From: Ulva prolifera
Taxonomy: Eukaryota; Chlorophyta; Ulvophyceae; Ulvales; Ulvaceae
Assembly: GCA_023078555.1 (NCBI GenBank)
Contig: CM041202.1
Coordinates: forward strand, 4,026,022 to 4,090,021
DNA length: 64,000 nucleotides
Reading direction: 5' to 3'
Shown: positions 11,132-23,801 of the stretch, piece after piece
How the letters are laid out: each line of letters opens with the position of its first letter
Position numbering within the stretch: the first letter of the stretch is position 1
Translations under genes and position numbers: made by a program
Notes under the pieces: model-generated
Told to the model about the DNA's origin: nothing
Databases searched by the model: none
The model's input: only the letters and a program-made list of their open reading frames with translations

Positions 11132-14100
11132 TGGAAGACCAGTGCTGGGGGCTGCATTGGACTGACGCATGTTCTGATGGGCAGACAGTTTCCCAAGGGA
11201 CTTCTGGCTGGAGATACAGAGCATAGATCCGTTGGAATGGAAGCTCTGAGCGTATATCGGGATGGGCTGGCGGTATCTGAAACTCTGTTTGTGTTATCTG
11301 CAACTCTGGTGCACCTTCCGTTGTTCCTCGCAGCTCACATATCTACCTCTTCACGTCTTCGAGCAAACACATTTCGAAATGTATCAGGACGCGGATGCAT
11401 CGTCTCTACCCAGCTATTTCTCAGTTGAATCTTACAGGAGCTTGTCTTTCGAGTCCTTGGGTCCAGTCCAGATACTTCTAGTCGATGAAACTCGTGTCGA
11501 AAGGATTTGTTGCAATGTCTTGGAATTCAATGAACAAAGAACCACACGTTGATAGATTTCAGGGCCGTTGATTCACATTGATGTATTTTCATTGCGAAAG
11601 CCTGACCTGCACAGTGCAATTTCATGCTCAATTTGAAGCACCGTACGTTATGGTGGCAATCAATTGTACATGTGCACTTTAGCACTCAGTCCAAGGAGAG
11701 CAACCTCCAGTGATGCTCGAAGACTTAATCTGAATTGCAGCTCCGTGGATTCCAGTGTTGTCGTCTTCATAATGTGCTGCCTTTATTGAGTGCAATGAGG
11801 AGCTGTCCTGAGTTGACAGATCACCAAGCTCGGACTCGGGACATTTGCCCCACAAATGCACAGTTGGCGAGTCCGTTGGTCATCGAAGTTGGTCGCCCTG
11901 CATCTGGCCAATTTAACCCAACGAACTTCTCATATGCGTACTTACTGCATTCCAGAGTTTCCATGATGCACGGCTCCGAGCTCCGTGATCCAAGTTCTAC
12001 ATGTTGCCTGTATGGCTGCAACTTTGAGTCCATCCGTCCTGGTTGCCATCCTCGAGCAAGGCGTGGCCGATGCGTAGGACAACATCTGCGACTTGCCAGA
12101 ATTCAAGCTTGCTGATGCTTGCAAGTTCTTCGTCAGATTGCATCCAATAGCCGCATCCAACAATTGCTAGCTTTGGTAAGCATCGGCGAAGTGCGAACTC
12201 GATTTCATACAGACTGTAATCGCGAACTGTTCTTTGCAGAGCACGACAGAATGCAGCCATCACCAGCGATGAAACATATCCGGAGCAAGATTAACGATTT
12301 CTCATATGATTCTATCAGTGTGTTTTGTTGCGTCGGCACGACTAGATTCAGATGGAACGCTGGATGCGACGAGACTGCAGCCACATGCTGTGGCTACGAG
12401 GGTGACCACTCACCATCAGGAACTGGAACTTGGAAGTGGCAGGCGGCACCCGGCTCGGAGCAACGAACACAGATTGACGATATACAATCCCCACACTGAA
12501 AATTAGCACATGCGCAAAGCTGGGGATTCGCATGGAGTGCGTGGCAGGTGTTGTAGCAAGTGCTGCAGTCGACGTCCATACCGCTGTAGGCACCCCCTGC
12601 AACAGACACAATCAAGGACCTCATGCACAGCGCAACTCGGAGCAGGATACAAAAGGTTATGATGTATCCTCGGAATTTCGTGTGTCAGATCAGCGATTTT
12701 CGCGCTAATCATCGATTGCACAAAGAACGAGGTGGAATACGCACCTGTACAGTGCTGCGAAGAATGCGGCCCTGTACCACATCAGAAACAGCGCCTCGGC
12801 GCAGAACAAGCTGCAGTTGACTTGACATGATAGTAAATTGCATTTGCGAAAGAGCCGCGAGAGTATGCCACTTTGAGCAAGCTACTCATAGTTCGGCGTT
12901 CCGTACTGCACGATATCGTCGATGCCAGACAGGCACGGTAAAGCGCAAACTTTGCGACAGCGAACCGCCTTGAAAATTGAAAATGCAAAAAAATATGTTT
13001 TCAATCATGTTGTGACAGTCTACACGTTGGTAAAGGTCTCAGGACGAGAGGCGCTGGTAGCCATGTTGGGAAGCCAATGCCACCGACGTATCTGGCGGTA
13101 ACGGGGTATTGCTGTCGTATCAAACTTTCACTTCCTGGCTGTCCATCGCAGGGATGAGTCTTGAAACCTTGAGCCTCACGATCCCTAAAGCTGAAGGTTG
13201 TCTCCGCGGTATTCGATCATCATCGCAGGCTCATGGGAAGCATCAATACACGAAAAGAATTTCATCCGTGTCCTTCGCATTCGATGTTCATTATCGTGTA
13301 TCGCGTGGCATGGACTTGCTGCTAGCATCTGCATTACTTGTGGCTGTGGGTACGCAAAATTTTAGCCATGTGTCCACTGTGGTCACCAAGCCACCCTCGC
13401 TAGCGTGTAGTCACGTCCAAATTCCATTCACGAGCATGAGGACAGCAGCAGAAGCGCTAAAAAACACTCATGTATCGCCAGTCATCATAACATTTGCTTC
13501 GAAGCCGCCGTGCGTGCAGATACCATGGCCGATTCAGTTTTTACTGCGTTGGAACTGACCATCGAGGTGGACGTTCGAGACTTACGTCTAAAACCTTACG
13601 TCTAACACCTTAGACCGTTGCATATGTATCTTATGATGAAATTTGTTAAGCCTTAGATTCGCGGAGGGGCGTTTTCGCTGCTTGTCTCGGGCGTGAGGAT
13701 GGCAACACAATACTCAGGCATTCTTTGCTCGCTGCGGAAAAACGCGAAAACTGCAGAATATACCGGCACCAAAATCATGACGGAAAGCGAAAAAAGTTGA
13801 ACCAAACGTACAGGTGTCACGCCCAGGCCACTCGAAGGAAGCCAGCCAAAGCGCAGCAGAGTGCGGGGCTGCTCCGAGCATACGCTGTCAAAATGGCTGC
13901 AAGCCAGAGAGCCACAGAAAGCATATCTACTCGGACAGGAAAGGATTCCAGGGGTACTGGTGACACCCGTTGCGGTTGCAAGTACCAGATGCATTGTCTG
14001 CAGCCCCTCGTGAATTGCAATTCTGCTACAATAACCGAGGGAACAGAATGTCGGCATCGATCACATGGTGAGCTTGCTGGAGAGTGGGATATAGATTGTT

Positions 14101-14888
14101 ATCTTTTCGCACAGTGATGTGGTGTGAGTGTAATTGTTGTGTGCACGTCATCACCAGGCACCCTCGCGCCAACGCTTATCACACGTGATCGATGTCTTCA
14201 TCCCTGCTGATGGGATCAATTACTGCTATTTCTCGCTGGCGGTGACAGGATGGGTCATGGGCAGTGCAGTTGTATTGATTCACAACATGCAAGCCCATCG
14301 TCTGATGCGTAGAGGCCCTATTTGCGTTGAAAAAAACTTAAATGCTTGTTTGAACTCCACTGCCAAGATACGACGTGTTTGCGAGCAATGCAGCCACTCA
14401 ACGGTCAGGCGACGCCACAGCGGGACCAGGACGCATCAAAATGTGCCGCGAAGGCAGCGAATGGCAAGACAACAACACACAGAGGCTTCATTGCGCATTT
14501 GTTGCTGTCCTGATGCTCCTGAATGGATTTTGGACGTGACTTCACGGTAGCGAGGCTGGCGTGGCGACCACAGTGCATCGCAGTGGTGGATAAAAAACAC
14601 GGGGGTCCTGTGGCTGGAGTGGCCGTCAGCCCCAGTATCGAAAAGGCGGAGCGGCGCCGCCGAATTCACGTGCCAGCGAGCGATGGCTAAATCACACATT
14701 CACGGACATTCGAAATGTCCACTGCTTCCGACCGCTACACCAGCACACAGGCGGATCGCGACTTGAAGCCAGCGCGACGACTTGAGCTTAAAGCCCATCC
14801 TGCACTTTGTACAGGAAAAAAAATCCTATTTCGTGTGGACGTGCAGATCTGCAGCTTTTGTGTATTCGCCTGTGAAGCAACGTTTAAC
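11132..14888. other. No recognisable gene
   Basis: Open frames of up to about 150 codons occur (for example 13109-13558 on +, 13653-14057 on -) but none resembles a known family, and opposite-strand frames of similar length overlap them. The stretch before 14889 should contain the promoter and 5' UTR of the SAM synthetase gene; no clear TATA box was picked out. Confidence 0.4.
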
Positions 14889-16684
14889 ATGGCTGAGACC
14901 TTTTTATTCACTTCAGAGTCCGTGAACGAAGGTCATCCAGATAAGCTATGCGATCAGGTGAGATGATAGCCTGCCTGTACCGAGCACCACTGCACGCTTT
15001 CCTGCCAATGCCGCGCTGAACGCCATACATGTGCCTACTGTCGATCTAGAAAGTATCGTACGCCACAACTACATCACACAGCCAGTGCAATGTAGGTTTC
15101 TGATGCCATCTTGGACGCATGCCTGGAACAGGATCCTGACTCTCGAGTACGTACCCTGTACGCGTGCAGATAGATAGGAGTACAGTTTACATCTGTGACC
15201 TTGAGGCAATGCGCACACAGATTAGCAGCTGTGCTGTTTGTATACCGAATCGGTCTGGCGCTTTCTGAGCGCTGTCTCGGCGATGGCTGGTTGTACCTGC
15301 ACGGCGGTGGCAGCTTTCGGGAGATGTGCCCAAATACAGACGAGCATGACTGACTCACGCTGTCTCATAGTTGATGCGCTTGCATGCTGTATTCATTCAA
15401 ATGAACACGTCTCACCCCGTCGGTGGCTCCTGAGTGTAGTGTGTAACGGGGTGCTGATTCAGTTTCCTCATCACATTTGCATGATCGATTGCACGCGTGT
15501 TGCAGGTAGCTTGCGAAACAGCTTCCAAGACCAATATGGTGATGGTGTTTGGGGAAATCACTACGAAGGCGAAGGTCGACTATGAGGCTGTGGTGCGCAG
15601 AGTATGCAAAGATGTAGGCTTCACATCAGACGATGTGGGGCTTGATGGGGATAAATGCAAGGTGTTGGTACACATTGAAGAACAGTCCCCAGAAATTGGA
15701 GCTAGTGTGCATGGTATGAACACCAAGGCACTTGAAGATATTGGTGCGGGTGATCAGGGGCATATGTTTGGTTATGCCACAGACGAGACTTCTGAGCTCA
15801 TGCCCCTCACACACGTGCTGGCAACCAAGATCGGGTACAGGTGTGTGCCCATGGCAATGTCAATTCCTGTGTTGTCCTATGTCTACCCAGGGCTGATGGT
15901 ACCAATATCATTTCTCTTGTGGACCTGAGATGTTATCGTGACATATCTTGTACACTCTGTGTTTGCAACCCCTCGGTCTTGCAGGCTGACTGAGGCCAGG
16001 AAGAATGGCGACTGTTCATGGCTGCGACCTGATGGCAAAACTCAAGTCACTGTGGAGTACGTTAATGAGGGAGGAGCAATGGTGCCACAACGAGTGCACA
16101 CTATCCTGATATCCACTCAGCACAGTCCAGATGTGACAAATGATTTCATAGCATCTGAGTTGATGGAGAAGGTGATCAAGCCAGTCGTACCATCAAAATA
16201 CCTAGATGATAACACCATATTCCATCTGAATCCGTCAGGACGGTTCTGCATCGGTGGACCGCATGGCGACGCTGGCCTCACGGGAAGGAAGATCATCATT
16301 GATACATATGGAGGATGGGGTGCACATGGCGGGGGGGCTTTCTCAGGCAAGGATCCAACCAAGGTGGATCGGTCAGGCGCATATATTACCAGACAAGCTG
16401 CAAAGTCCATTGTGGCAGCTGGACTGGCTCGACGTGCCCTTGTGCAGGTGTCGTATTCCATCGGTGTGCCCGAACCATTGTCTGTGTTTGTCGACACATA
16501 TGGCACTGGCACTGTGGCAGATAAAGATATACTGGAACGGTTGAAGAAAGTGTTCGACTTTAGACCTGGTCCTATTGGACGTGACCTCGATCTGAAACGA
16601 GCTCGCTATCAGAAAACAGCTGCCTATGGTCATTTTGGAAGAGATGATCCTGATTTCACATGGGAGGTGGTGAAGAAAATGTAA
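14889..16684 (+). CDS. METK: S-adenosylmethionine synthetase, 4 exons, complete
   Basis: Makes S-adenosylmethionine from methionine and ATP in the cytosol. Exons: 14889-14957, 15096-15146, 15506-15840, 15985-16684, joined by GT-AG introns (donors GTGAGA, GTACGT, GTGTGT; acceptors TGTAG, TGCAG, TGCAG). The spliced frame is 1155 nt, 384 residues plus stop, close to the family's 390-400. The start [18 protein letters not shown] type is present ([17 protein letters not shown] at about 15-19), with GAGDQG at 120-125, the phosphate-binding GGGAFSGKD at 267-275, and an end in [13 protein letters not shown]. It resembles plant-type enzymes throughout. All catalytic motifs look intact, so this is probably a working gene. 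Intron 2 is the longest (359 nt). Confidence 0.96.
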
Positions 16685-17003
16685 TTTGTTGTTATTACAC
16701 AGCTATTGAATGATAGTAATATCGTCGAGTGCTTGCACATTATGATGGTGTAGACAAGCACACAAGAATTATTATTATATCTCCATTGCATGCAATCGGC
16801 ACTGTGCATGTCATGTACCATGGTACACCAACGCCACCATCAATGCGACAACGATCCGACCGTATCGTGCGAACACATTCACGAACATGCCGCGGTAGCA
16901 TCGCCGGGAGCAAATATTCCATCAGTGTATACGGAGGTCTCCTGTCGTACTGCGCTTTTGAAGTGCTGACATCCGCACTCTACCTGGAGATAGTTCCCAA
17001 TAC

Positions 17004-17834
17004 ATGCCGATGTTAAGGGTGAACACACTTACTCACCGTAAGCCTGTTGCTGCGGTCTCAAGACCATTCCTTGGGTTTGTGAGTGTTCGTTGTTTACTGA
17101 TCCGGCCATGCTTACGCCATGATGGTGCAAGGACCTTTTCTGGAGGTGGAGGTGCCGGCGTACCACCTGACACAGCCCGTGCTGGGGCAGATGATGATGC
17201 CGGCTCGGGGAAAGATGATCGCAGGCGTATCCTACTTTTGATAATAGCCCTGCTTTTCGTGATGGGAAAGACGGTGTGGCCGCTGCGCGCGTTCCTCCTG
17301 GATACCAGTTCCATGTCGGACGAGGCCAGAGCCACATGCCACGCCAGGCAGGAATTAACTGTACGGGAATCAATTGCACATCTTAGGCGTCTTGTTAGAG
17401 ATCTGCTGGCGGAACAGGCCCTTTTAAAGAGACAGCTTGAGGCCACTAGGCATTCTCCGCCCGGGCCCCACCCATGCTGTTCAATTGATTCGCCTGCACT
17501 TCCGAGATGTCCGAGCTGTGATCAACGGAATGTACATGGGCTCATTCGCCTGTCCCACCTCTTAAGTGTGCGCTTGGGATCTGCATCACCAGGTGGAGGG
17601 ACCTCTTTTGGGTCCGCGAAGGCGTGTGCCGTGCTACATACGCATGCTGTCGCTGACTTGGGAGACAGATTGCTGTTAGTCGGACGTTGCGCCGCCTCAG
17701 AATCTGGTTTATTTCTCAGGCATCTCCAACTGAGCAAGGCCATTAGCAAGGGTTTCACTATACTGGTGACACCGATCAGCTCTAAATTCTGTGACATTGC
17801 AACGCGCAGCTGCCGCAATCAAGGTGAGGACTAA
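17004..17834 (+). CDS. Possible membrane-anchored coiled-coil protein (unrecognised)
   Basis: An open frame of 276 codons from an ATG 320 bases after the SAM synthetase stop. The N-terminus is basic and low in acids (RKPVAAVSRPFLGF...), compatible with an organelle-targeting peptide. One strong hydrophobic segment (RRILLLIIALLFVMGKTVW, about residues 73-92) is followed by a helix-prone charged stretch (IAHLRRLVRDLLAEQALLKRQLEA). A good splice donor (AAG|GTGAGG) lies at 17821/17822, so the true exon may leave this frame there; the next frame (to 18405) could supply a further exon but I cannot prove a junction. No family recognised, and the opposite strand is also open for 137 codons. Confidence 0.35.
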   Translation: MPMLRVNTLTHRKPVAAVSRPFLGFVSVRCLLIRPCLRHDGARTFSGGGGAGVPPDTARAGADDDAGSGKDDRRRILLLIIALLFVMGKTVWPLRAFLLDTSSMSDEARATCHARQELTVRESIAHLRRLVRDLLAEQALLKRQLEATRHSPPGPHPCCSIDSPALPRCPSCDQRNVHGLIRLSHLLSVRLGSASPGGGTSFGSAKACAVLHTHAVADLGDRLLLVGRCAASESGLFLRHLQLSKAISKGFTILVTPISSKFCDIATRSCRNQGED

Positions 17835-18659
17835 GATATGGGGCACCTATCAAGATCATTCAGATGTTGAGCGCAGTCCATGTGCAGGAGAGCGAAGTTC
17901 AGCAGCCTCGTGTCGATGCCCATCGGAAGAAATCACTTCCAGCAGGGGTGCTGGACTGCGGATTGATCAAGGGCCGGCTTCACTCAATGTGAACCTGTAC
18001 GAAGGACACTATGCCACAGCATTTGATGCAGGCATGCAGTGTGCTTCCAGTCACCTGGAGTGGCAGGGCAGACCAACTGTTGCACTCGCGCAGGCAAGTG
18101 CCGAATTTGCGCACAAAATCTCAACAGGATCATTTTGCTTCCGGATTGCCATGCTTGGTGCACGAGGGCAAACTTTAGGAACTTCTATCAGATCATTTGA
18201 GCAAAACCCAATTGCAAGTGGATGTGACATTCTACAGCTTGGCTGCGATGGTGTGTTCTACCCACCAGTGCTGCATACATTCCATTGCAAGCACAACAAG
18301 GTGCACCGGCCAGCGAAGATGTCAAACATGGTCCCTCGTGGTATTGTGTGCGCAGTCTGCATGAGTGCATGTTTGCGGAATTTAAAAAAAAAACCCCCCT
18401 TCTGATATCTTTGAACGCGATCGATTAACAAGCCACGTCCGCTCATTGTGTGTACGCACTATTTGAGGTCATTGTATGCGTATGAGAGTGTGGCGAGGAA
18501 AGGGATGTCACTGTCATGCTGCAATCAACGTGTGAGAAATAATGCTCCAGCTTTACATTGCGACACGCAGTGGCTGTGATCAGGTGCAAAGCAGGAGGGA
18601 CATCGCTGGGCTGAGGCAGAGGAGGTGATGTGGTAGCATCTCTAAGCTCATACCTTCCA

Positions 18660-19440
18660 CAGTTCGCCCGTCGTATGAGGATGGTCATACGGTATTACAA
18701 TATGCATACGATCATACACGTATGATTAGCGATTTCTGATACGCTTCAAACGGTGTACATATGGTACCCCATATGGCACGCAAGTGGCCTGCCGTAGGCT
18801 GACCAGTGTCGCTGGGGGCGCCGCCGTGAGGCGGTGCAAACCAAGGCAGGCCGGGCTTAGAACGACGCACGTGCAAGCACAATCAATACACTAGCAGCGT
18901 TGTGATTGCCACGTTGATATATTAATCGATTCAAGTGAGATCCTTAAAAAAATGAATGACTCCGAAGGGCTCGCGGCGTCTGCAGCCGCTTCAGCGGACC
19001 TGTCTACAGAGGCCGCTAGCGCCGATGTAGCAGATGTTACTGATCGCATAGCTGAAGAAGCTCCGCGTAAGCAGAAGCTTGATAGAGTAGAACACACAGC
19101 GACTGACCGTGTAAGGCTGGGGCTTGAGCAAGCACAGCAAATGATATTTGTGCAGCAGAATGACCCTGCCACCCGTGATCAGCGAGAAGTGGATGTGATT
19201 GTAGAGTGAAAGGTAACAGAATGTGGTATTATAGCATCTGCAGCACTAGAATGCCTTAAATCATGCTGCTTATTCTGCTTTTGCCTGCTTGAGCTCCATA
19301 AGGCACAACAGTATGGCCATACGGTATGATCATACGGCCACACGGCTATTCATACGGTTCATACGGCATCAACAGCCCCATAAGCATACGGCAGTATTGT
19401 TTTTTCAATTAGCATTCGTTTTTCGAACTCCCTACACATC
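18660..19440. repeat. CATACGG-rich dispersed repeat, copy 1
   Basis: About 780 bp matching 56640-57420 in the same orientation: shared blocks include GGTCATACGG/GGTCATATGG, GCTGACCAGTG, GCACGTGC, AATGACCCTGCCAC and CAACTCCCTA. Both ends are rich in CATACGG and its complement (for example 19314-19360), giving terminal inverted-repeat character. It looks like a non-autonomous DNA element. Exact ends and target duplication were not resolved. Confidence 0.65.
18952..19209 (+). CDS. Small acidic/Ala-rich ORF inside the CATACGG repeat
   Basis: 85 codons from an ATG: an Ala/Ser/Asp-rich first half, then a charged helix-prone part (EEAPRKQKLDRVEHTATDRV) ending QNDPATRDQREVDVIVE. The matching region of the second copy (about 56930-57180) keeps the DNA similarity at the end (AATGACCCTGCC) but not the frame. 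It is either a degraded coding remnant or a chance frame. Confidence 0.3.
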   Translation: MNDSEGLAASAAASADLSTEAASADVADVTDRIAEEAPRKQKLDRVEHTATDRVRLGLEQAQQMIFVQQNDPATRDQREVDVIVE

Positions 19441-19455
19441 AGACATATTGCTTGT

Positions 19456-19491
19456 GTCACTGCTCTCGCGACAGTCACTGCTCTCGCGACA
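19456..19491. repeat. Tandem duplication of an 18-bp unit
   Basis: GTCACTGCTCTCGCGACA occurs twice head to tail without mismatch. Confidence 0.95.
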
Positions 19492-22400
19492 GCACACACA
19501 CTTGCATGTCTCCACATCTTTCTGTAAGGTCTGGATCTTTCTAGACCTCTGTAGAGACTAGACTATGACATGTACAAGTGTCCACATCTTCCTGAGTGCT
19601 GAGTGACTTGCAACACAATGCACTTACGTGAAGGTGATTTTTGACTCTTTTGTGTGCTGTCTTGATGTTACATACTGCGTATCTCAAGTTGTGATTGGCG
19701 ATGGCATCCTTTAGCTGCTCATGTTTCCTGACATCACACCGTTGGGTTGACGTCAGACCAACAAACAAACAGTCCGCCCTGCGTCTGTTCAAGCGGACCG
19801 GCTGGGTACAGCAGGATGCTGTATGGACAGTGGTGGCGTGGACATCCGGGATACCCAAAAGCTGAGTTGGCGTAGGCTGTAACCGAATTATTTGAGGCCC
19901 ACTGAAGCTTATATGAGTTGCATTGTACATGAGACCATGTCCTGCTTTAGTATGAAGATTCTACATCATGATGACGTCTTGTGAAGCGCTTGCCAGCAAG
20001 GGAGGTGCGAAGCGTCAATTTGACTGACTTGTGCTCGGCGAAGCGTATGGGCTGGGCTACAAGGCTACGCTGATTGGATTGCTCAACGTGATCCCAGGCA
20101 TGGGCTGGGACATTTGTCGTTGTCAAGGCTTATCAGGCAATCTTAATGAATCACGCCTTGTTGTTTGTGGAATCTGCCACACCCCCTGAATTAGTCTCAG
20201 AGAGCCTCAACTAGCCTAATCACAGCCTGTGACTACAAAAGATCAATGTGTCCCTATTCTCTGCGCCATCACTGGATGTGACATGGGGCTGAGTGCCTGC
20301 CCACGTATGCAGGCCATGCAGTGGACCATCTACCAATGACTGCGTATTCTCAACAGTATTTCATAGAGTTTTGGTTTCAGGGTTTGGAATTGCGGCATGG
20401 ACCAATTAAGATGTACAAACTACTCATAAAAAGAAATGCGGCATGTTCAGTGACATCTTGGCAACCTTCTGGGCGATGATAGTTACACGTGCCCCCCTAA
20501 GCACTTGCTTTCTCAGCCTACACAATATGCGCACTCAGGAAGGCCATAGCTCTTGTCACAATGCGGCTAGCACGTGCTGAGGCAGCATAGTACACCCCAA
20601 GGAGGCCTCAATGCAGGGTTGAGGCTTCCCTGGTGCACCAACATTGGAAGGTTTCAGTTGCGCCTTATCAATCGTGATACCTTGGGCACAGCTGGATTGT
20701 GCTTTTAGTTAAGTGGGTGTCGAAAGTCTCCTAAATTTTCGTATGCAATAGCGCTAGACACACCAAACATCACATTTTGAAGAGATCAGTACTGTCACCA
20801 AAACGATGGTCGGATCGTCAACATGCTGCGACCCAATAGTAATTGAAAACGCCATGCACAATATCATCACTCTGTTGATACTGCTGTCAAAAGCAACACA
20901 GTTGAAGTTGTCACCGCTGTCATTGTCGTCAGCCTCATTGTGCTTTTCCATCCCATGTCAGTATGCAGTGCTTGGCACTGGTAGTAATGGTTCACGGCAA
21001 GCTTAGGCACACAGGATATTGTTCACGAATAAATCTTGCCAACAAGGAAATTGCCAGTGTCCCAAGCATGTTCATCTATCAAATGACCGCAGTCGCTCGC
21101 ACCACCTCGCAATGAGTGTCACCTAGCCCAGCCTTCCCCAATGCAGCATCACCACAATCTTGCTGAACACCTCAATCTCCGCCTCAAACGTGCCCAGTAT
21201 GCGCTCTGTACTGATGTGCCTGTAAATGATGTGTGAGCCCTTGCGCTTGTCAAACACTCCCGCAACGCTCACTCGACTAAGGATTCCTCAAGTCGAGATC
21301 AACAATATCATTCATGTATGGCTCCTCAGTATTCCTGTAATACGTTGGACATGTTGACTTTGAGCCTGAACTGGTTATCCTGGATATGTCTAGTCACCAA
21401 AAACACCACTACATCACTGTGTGACAGGCTTCTAGAGTTGTTGTCATGTGCGCATTGTTGCAGCGTTAGAAACCCACAACGCTGTCAGGTTTGAGGCTTG
21501 GCTTCACATGCAATGTTATATTAACACACAGCGTTGTAGGGTCTTTTTCTTCAGGCGAGCGACAGAAGTAGTCCAAAGCGCCGGGGGCTTCGGTGTCCGG
21601 CTATCACGACGCTGACGTCTGCCATCGTTCAAGATCTCAGCTACACCTTGAGTGGCCAAGCTATTGTCCGTTTGATGTCAACACGCACAGCCGCAGTTTG
21701 CCCAAGCAAATACAGCGAATGATGTCAAAGATGATCAGCGACTGGACATTCGATGCGGTTGAGTGATTTAGAGACTGTTCTGCAGGGCTCAGCGATGCGC
21801 ATATGGCTTCCATGTTGAACAACAGCCTTCAGGCAGCAAGCACGTCGTGCAATGGCACAATAATTCATGAATTCACAAGTTCCTGGCACAGCGGAAAGCG
21901 GAGGGGGGGCCACATTGCTGGACATTGTATGTTCACCAGATCATTGCTGACGTGGTCATGTGGGATTCACATGCGCTCGAGCCAAGACCATGACCGAGGT
22001 TTTGTGATGAATGCTCTGGCATGTGTAAGTACGGTTCCCATATCCATGTTTTGCAACTGCTCCAAATCACTGTCACTGCAAATCATTCAGTACGATCAGC
22101 TGCAGCTAAAAATTCAAGAATTCCGCATGCAATGCTTGGAGTGGCTGGCACCAAACGCATCGCCGACGGATGCCACGTGCGAGCTGGAGTATTGACGGAT
22201 GGTTGGCCGGACAAACTTCAATTCAACGTGTTCACGGCTTTCGAATATAGTTGGTGACCCACAAGTCGTTAGTGATGCCATGTCATCGCCGATGCAACCG
22301 TGTTGTCTCAATGTTGCAGTCTGAGTTGTCAATGGCAACTTGCCAAGTAGCCACACATCACCTCGATATGAAATTTTGGAGCTTGTACTGCACCAAACAG

Positions 22401-22885
22401 GTTGAAGGAAGGAGTTCTCTTCACCAATTACACGTCAAGATGAAGATCCCAATATGATATATGTGTTTGGTTCAAGGGTGTGACATTGCTGCATCATTGA
22501 TGGCTGTGGCCACATCGTGCTTTAAATAATCGTGGCTCAACTGATCAGATGGAGGTTGAAGTTTACACGAGATAACATTCTAAGTTGAAATCCGCGTTGA
22601 AATTGTTGCGTACGATTCATCAACCTATTGTGCCTAGGTACAATGCGAGGTGTGCCTGGCTGGCACGCAGCAGGAGACCTCTGGGATCGAGAGGAGGCAT
22701 CACGGCAACTGTAGCTGTATTGGCATCAGTCCTCCCCTCTCTGTGCTGCTCCGTCACATGTTCCACCGGACTAGCTAGGCTTAGCTGGTTCGTCGTCTGC
22801 CGTCACGTCAATGCAACCGGCTAGAAAGGTGCAAAAATGTGTTACGACTGACGTTTTCCCAACCTTCGATCCGAATGATCCGGTG
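19492..22885. other. No recognisable gene
   Basis: About 3.4 kb without a convincing frame; the longest (21803-22195, 130 codons) resembles nothing I know. No internal repeat noticed. Could hold host introns or old decayed repeats. Confidence 0.45.
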
Positions 22886-23551
22886 TGTCATGATCTTACA
22901 AAGGCCCTGAACCACAATGGTTCCAAGGCAGCTAGGTATGTGAGTGGCCTAGACAAGACAAGCTTATGAACTCAAGTAATAGGGTGTAAGCTGAACTAAC
23001 TGTCGCCATGCGAATTGATGCAATCTTGAGTGCTAATACAATGCCCTAAAGTGCCTATGAGAATGCCAGTCTTGCTTGATCTTGACTTGGTATTACTTGA
23101 CTTCAACTCGAATCTTGATATCTTAATTAGTTTGAATGCACCTTCTTACACTCCCTTTCAACACTGCTCCGCACCGACGCCTTTCCCCCCCCTTACATGC
23201 TCGTAACTCAGAGCTCTGCCTATTCTTCACAGCCCGCTCGGCACGTCACAACATAGAGGCCGTTCATCCCGATGTAATTGATAGTATTTTAATTTCGTTC
23301 TCAGCCCCAATCGGCCGAGCATCCTCAAGGATGAGAAGGCTTATGAGCATTGCAACTACACCAAGCAGTGCAGAGACAAGCGTGCATCAGAGCTGATGGC
23401 ACGGCTAAGCGCACTGTCGTGCATGCATGCATGTGCAGACGTATGCACGCAGCGTGAGTGCATTTACGCGCTGGCTGGAGCAATGCTAGCAACGAGCACA
23501 GCTCAACTACATAGCTAGGCCACGACATTCATGTCATGATCTTACAAAGGC
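22886..23551 (-). repeat. G2-type LTR, copy R1
   Basis: Shares its full length with copies at 47090-47776 (opposite orientation), 60401-61077 and 62908-63588. Placed directly after the integrase stop of G2-A in minus orientation, so it is the 3' LTR. It is bordered on both sides by the 20-base repeat GCCTTTGTAAGATCATGACA (as read on the minus strand). Outer flank CGGTG; the partner duplication was not found. Confidence 0.85.
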
Positions 23552-23571
23552 GTCGATGGGGCTAGCAAGCG

Positions 23572-23801
23572 CTAACTCGTGAGTTGCGCTGCCGCGTGAT
23601 CGGGCGGTGGCCGCATCGACATGCATGAGGCGTGCAAGAGCTTCTCTAACACGTCCGTCACAGTCGTGCATCGGGCCACACGTTCTACATGTATTGGAAA
23701 GTGGCGCACTTCCTGACCTGGCACTTGGCGCGTTGTGCGCAGGAAAGCATGAGTTACATAAATGCTTTCGACAACAAATGGGCATGTGACCGTTCGAAGG
23801 C
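23572..23801 (-). pseudogene. G2-A integrase C-terminal tail
   Basis: On the minus strand the codons match the end of the G2-B integrase (PFVVES, AFLRTTRQVPGQEVRHFP, VARCTTVTDVLEKLLH, then MSMRPPPDHAAAQLTS and stop). Upstream of residue VTCPFVV the match ends sharply at the copia arm (23802). Confidence 0.9.

Noticed and set aside
23136..23396. Open frames in the G2 LTRs (also near 47259, 60655 and 63165) as genes
   Set aside because: They recur only because the LTR recurs and shift among copies. The other frame discussed under the captured exon is kept only as a possibility.
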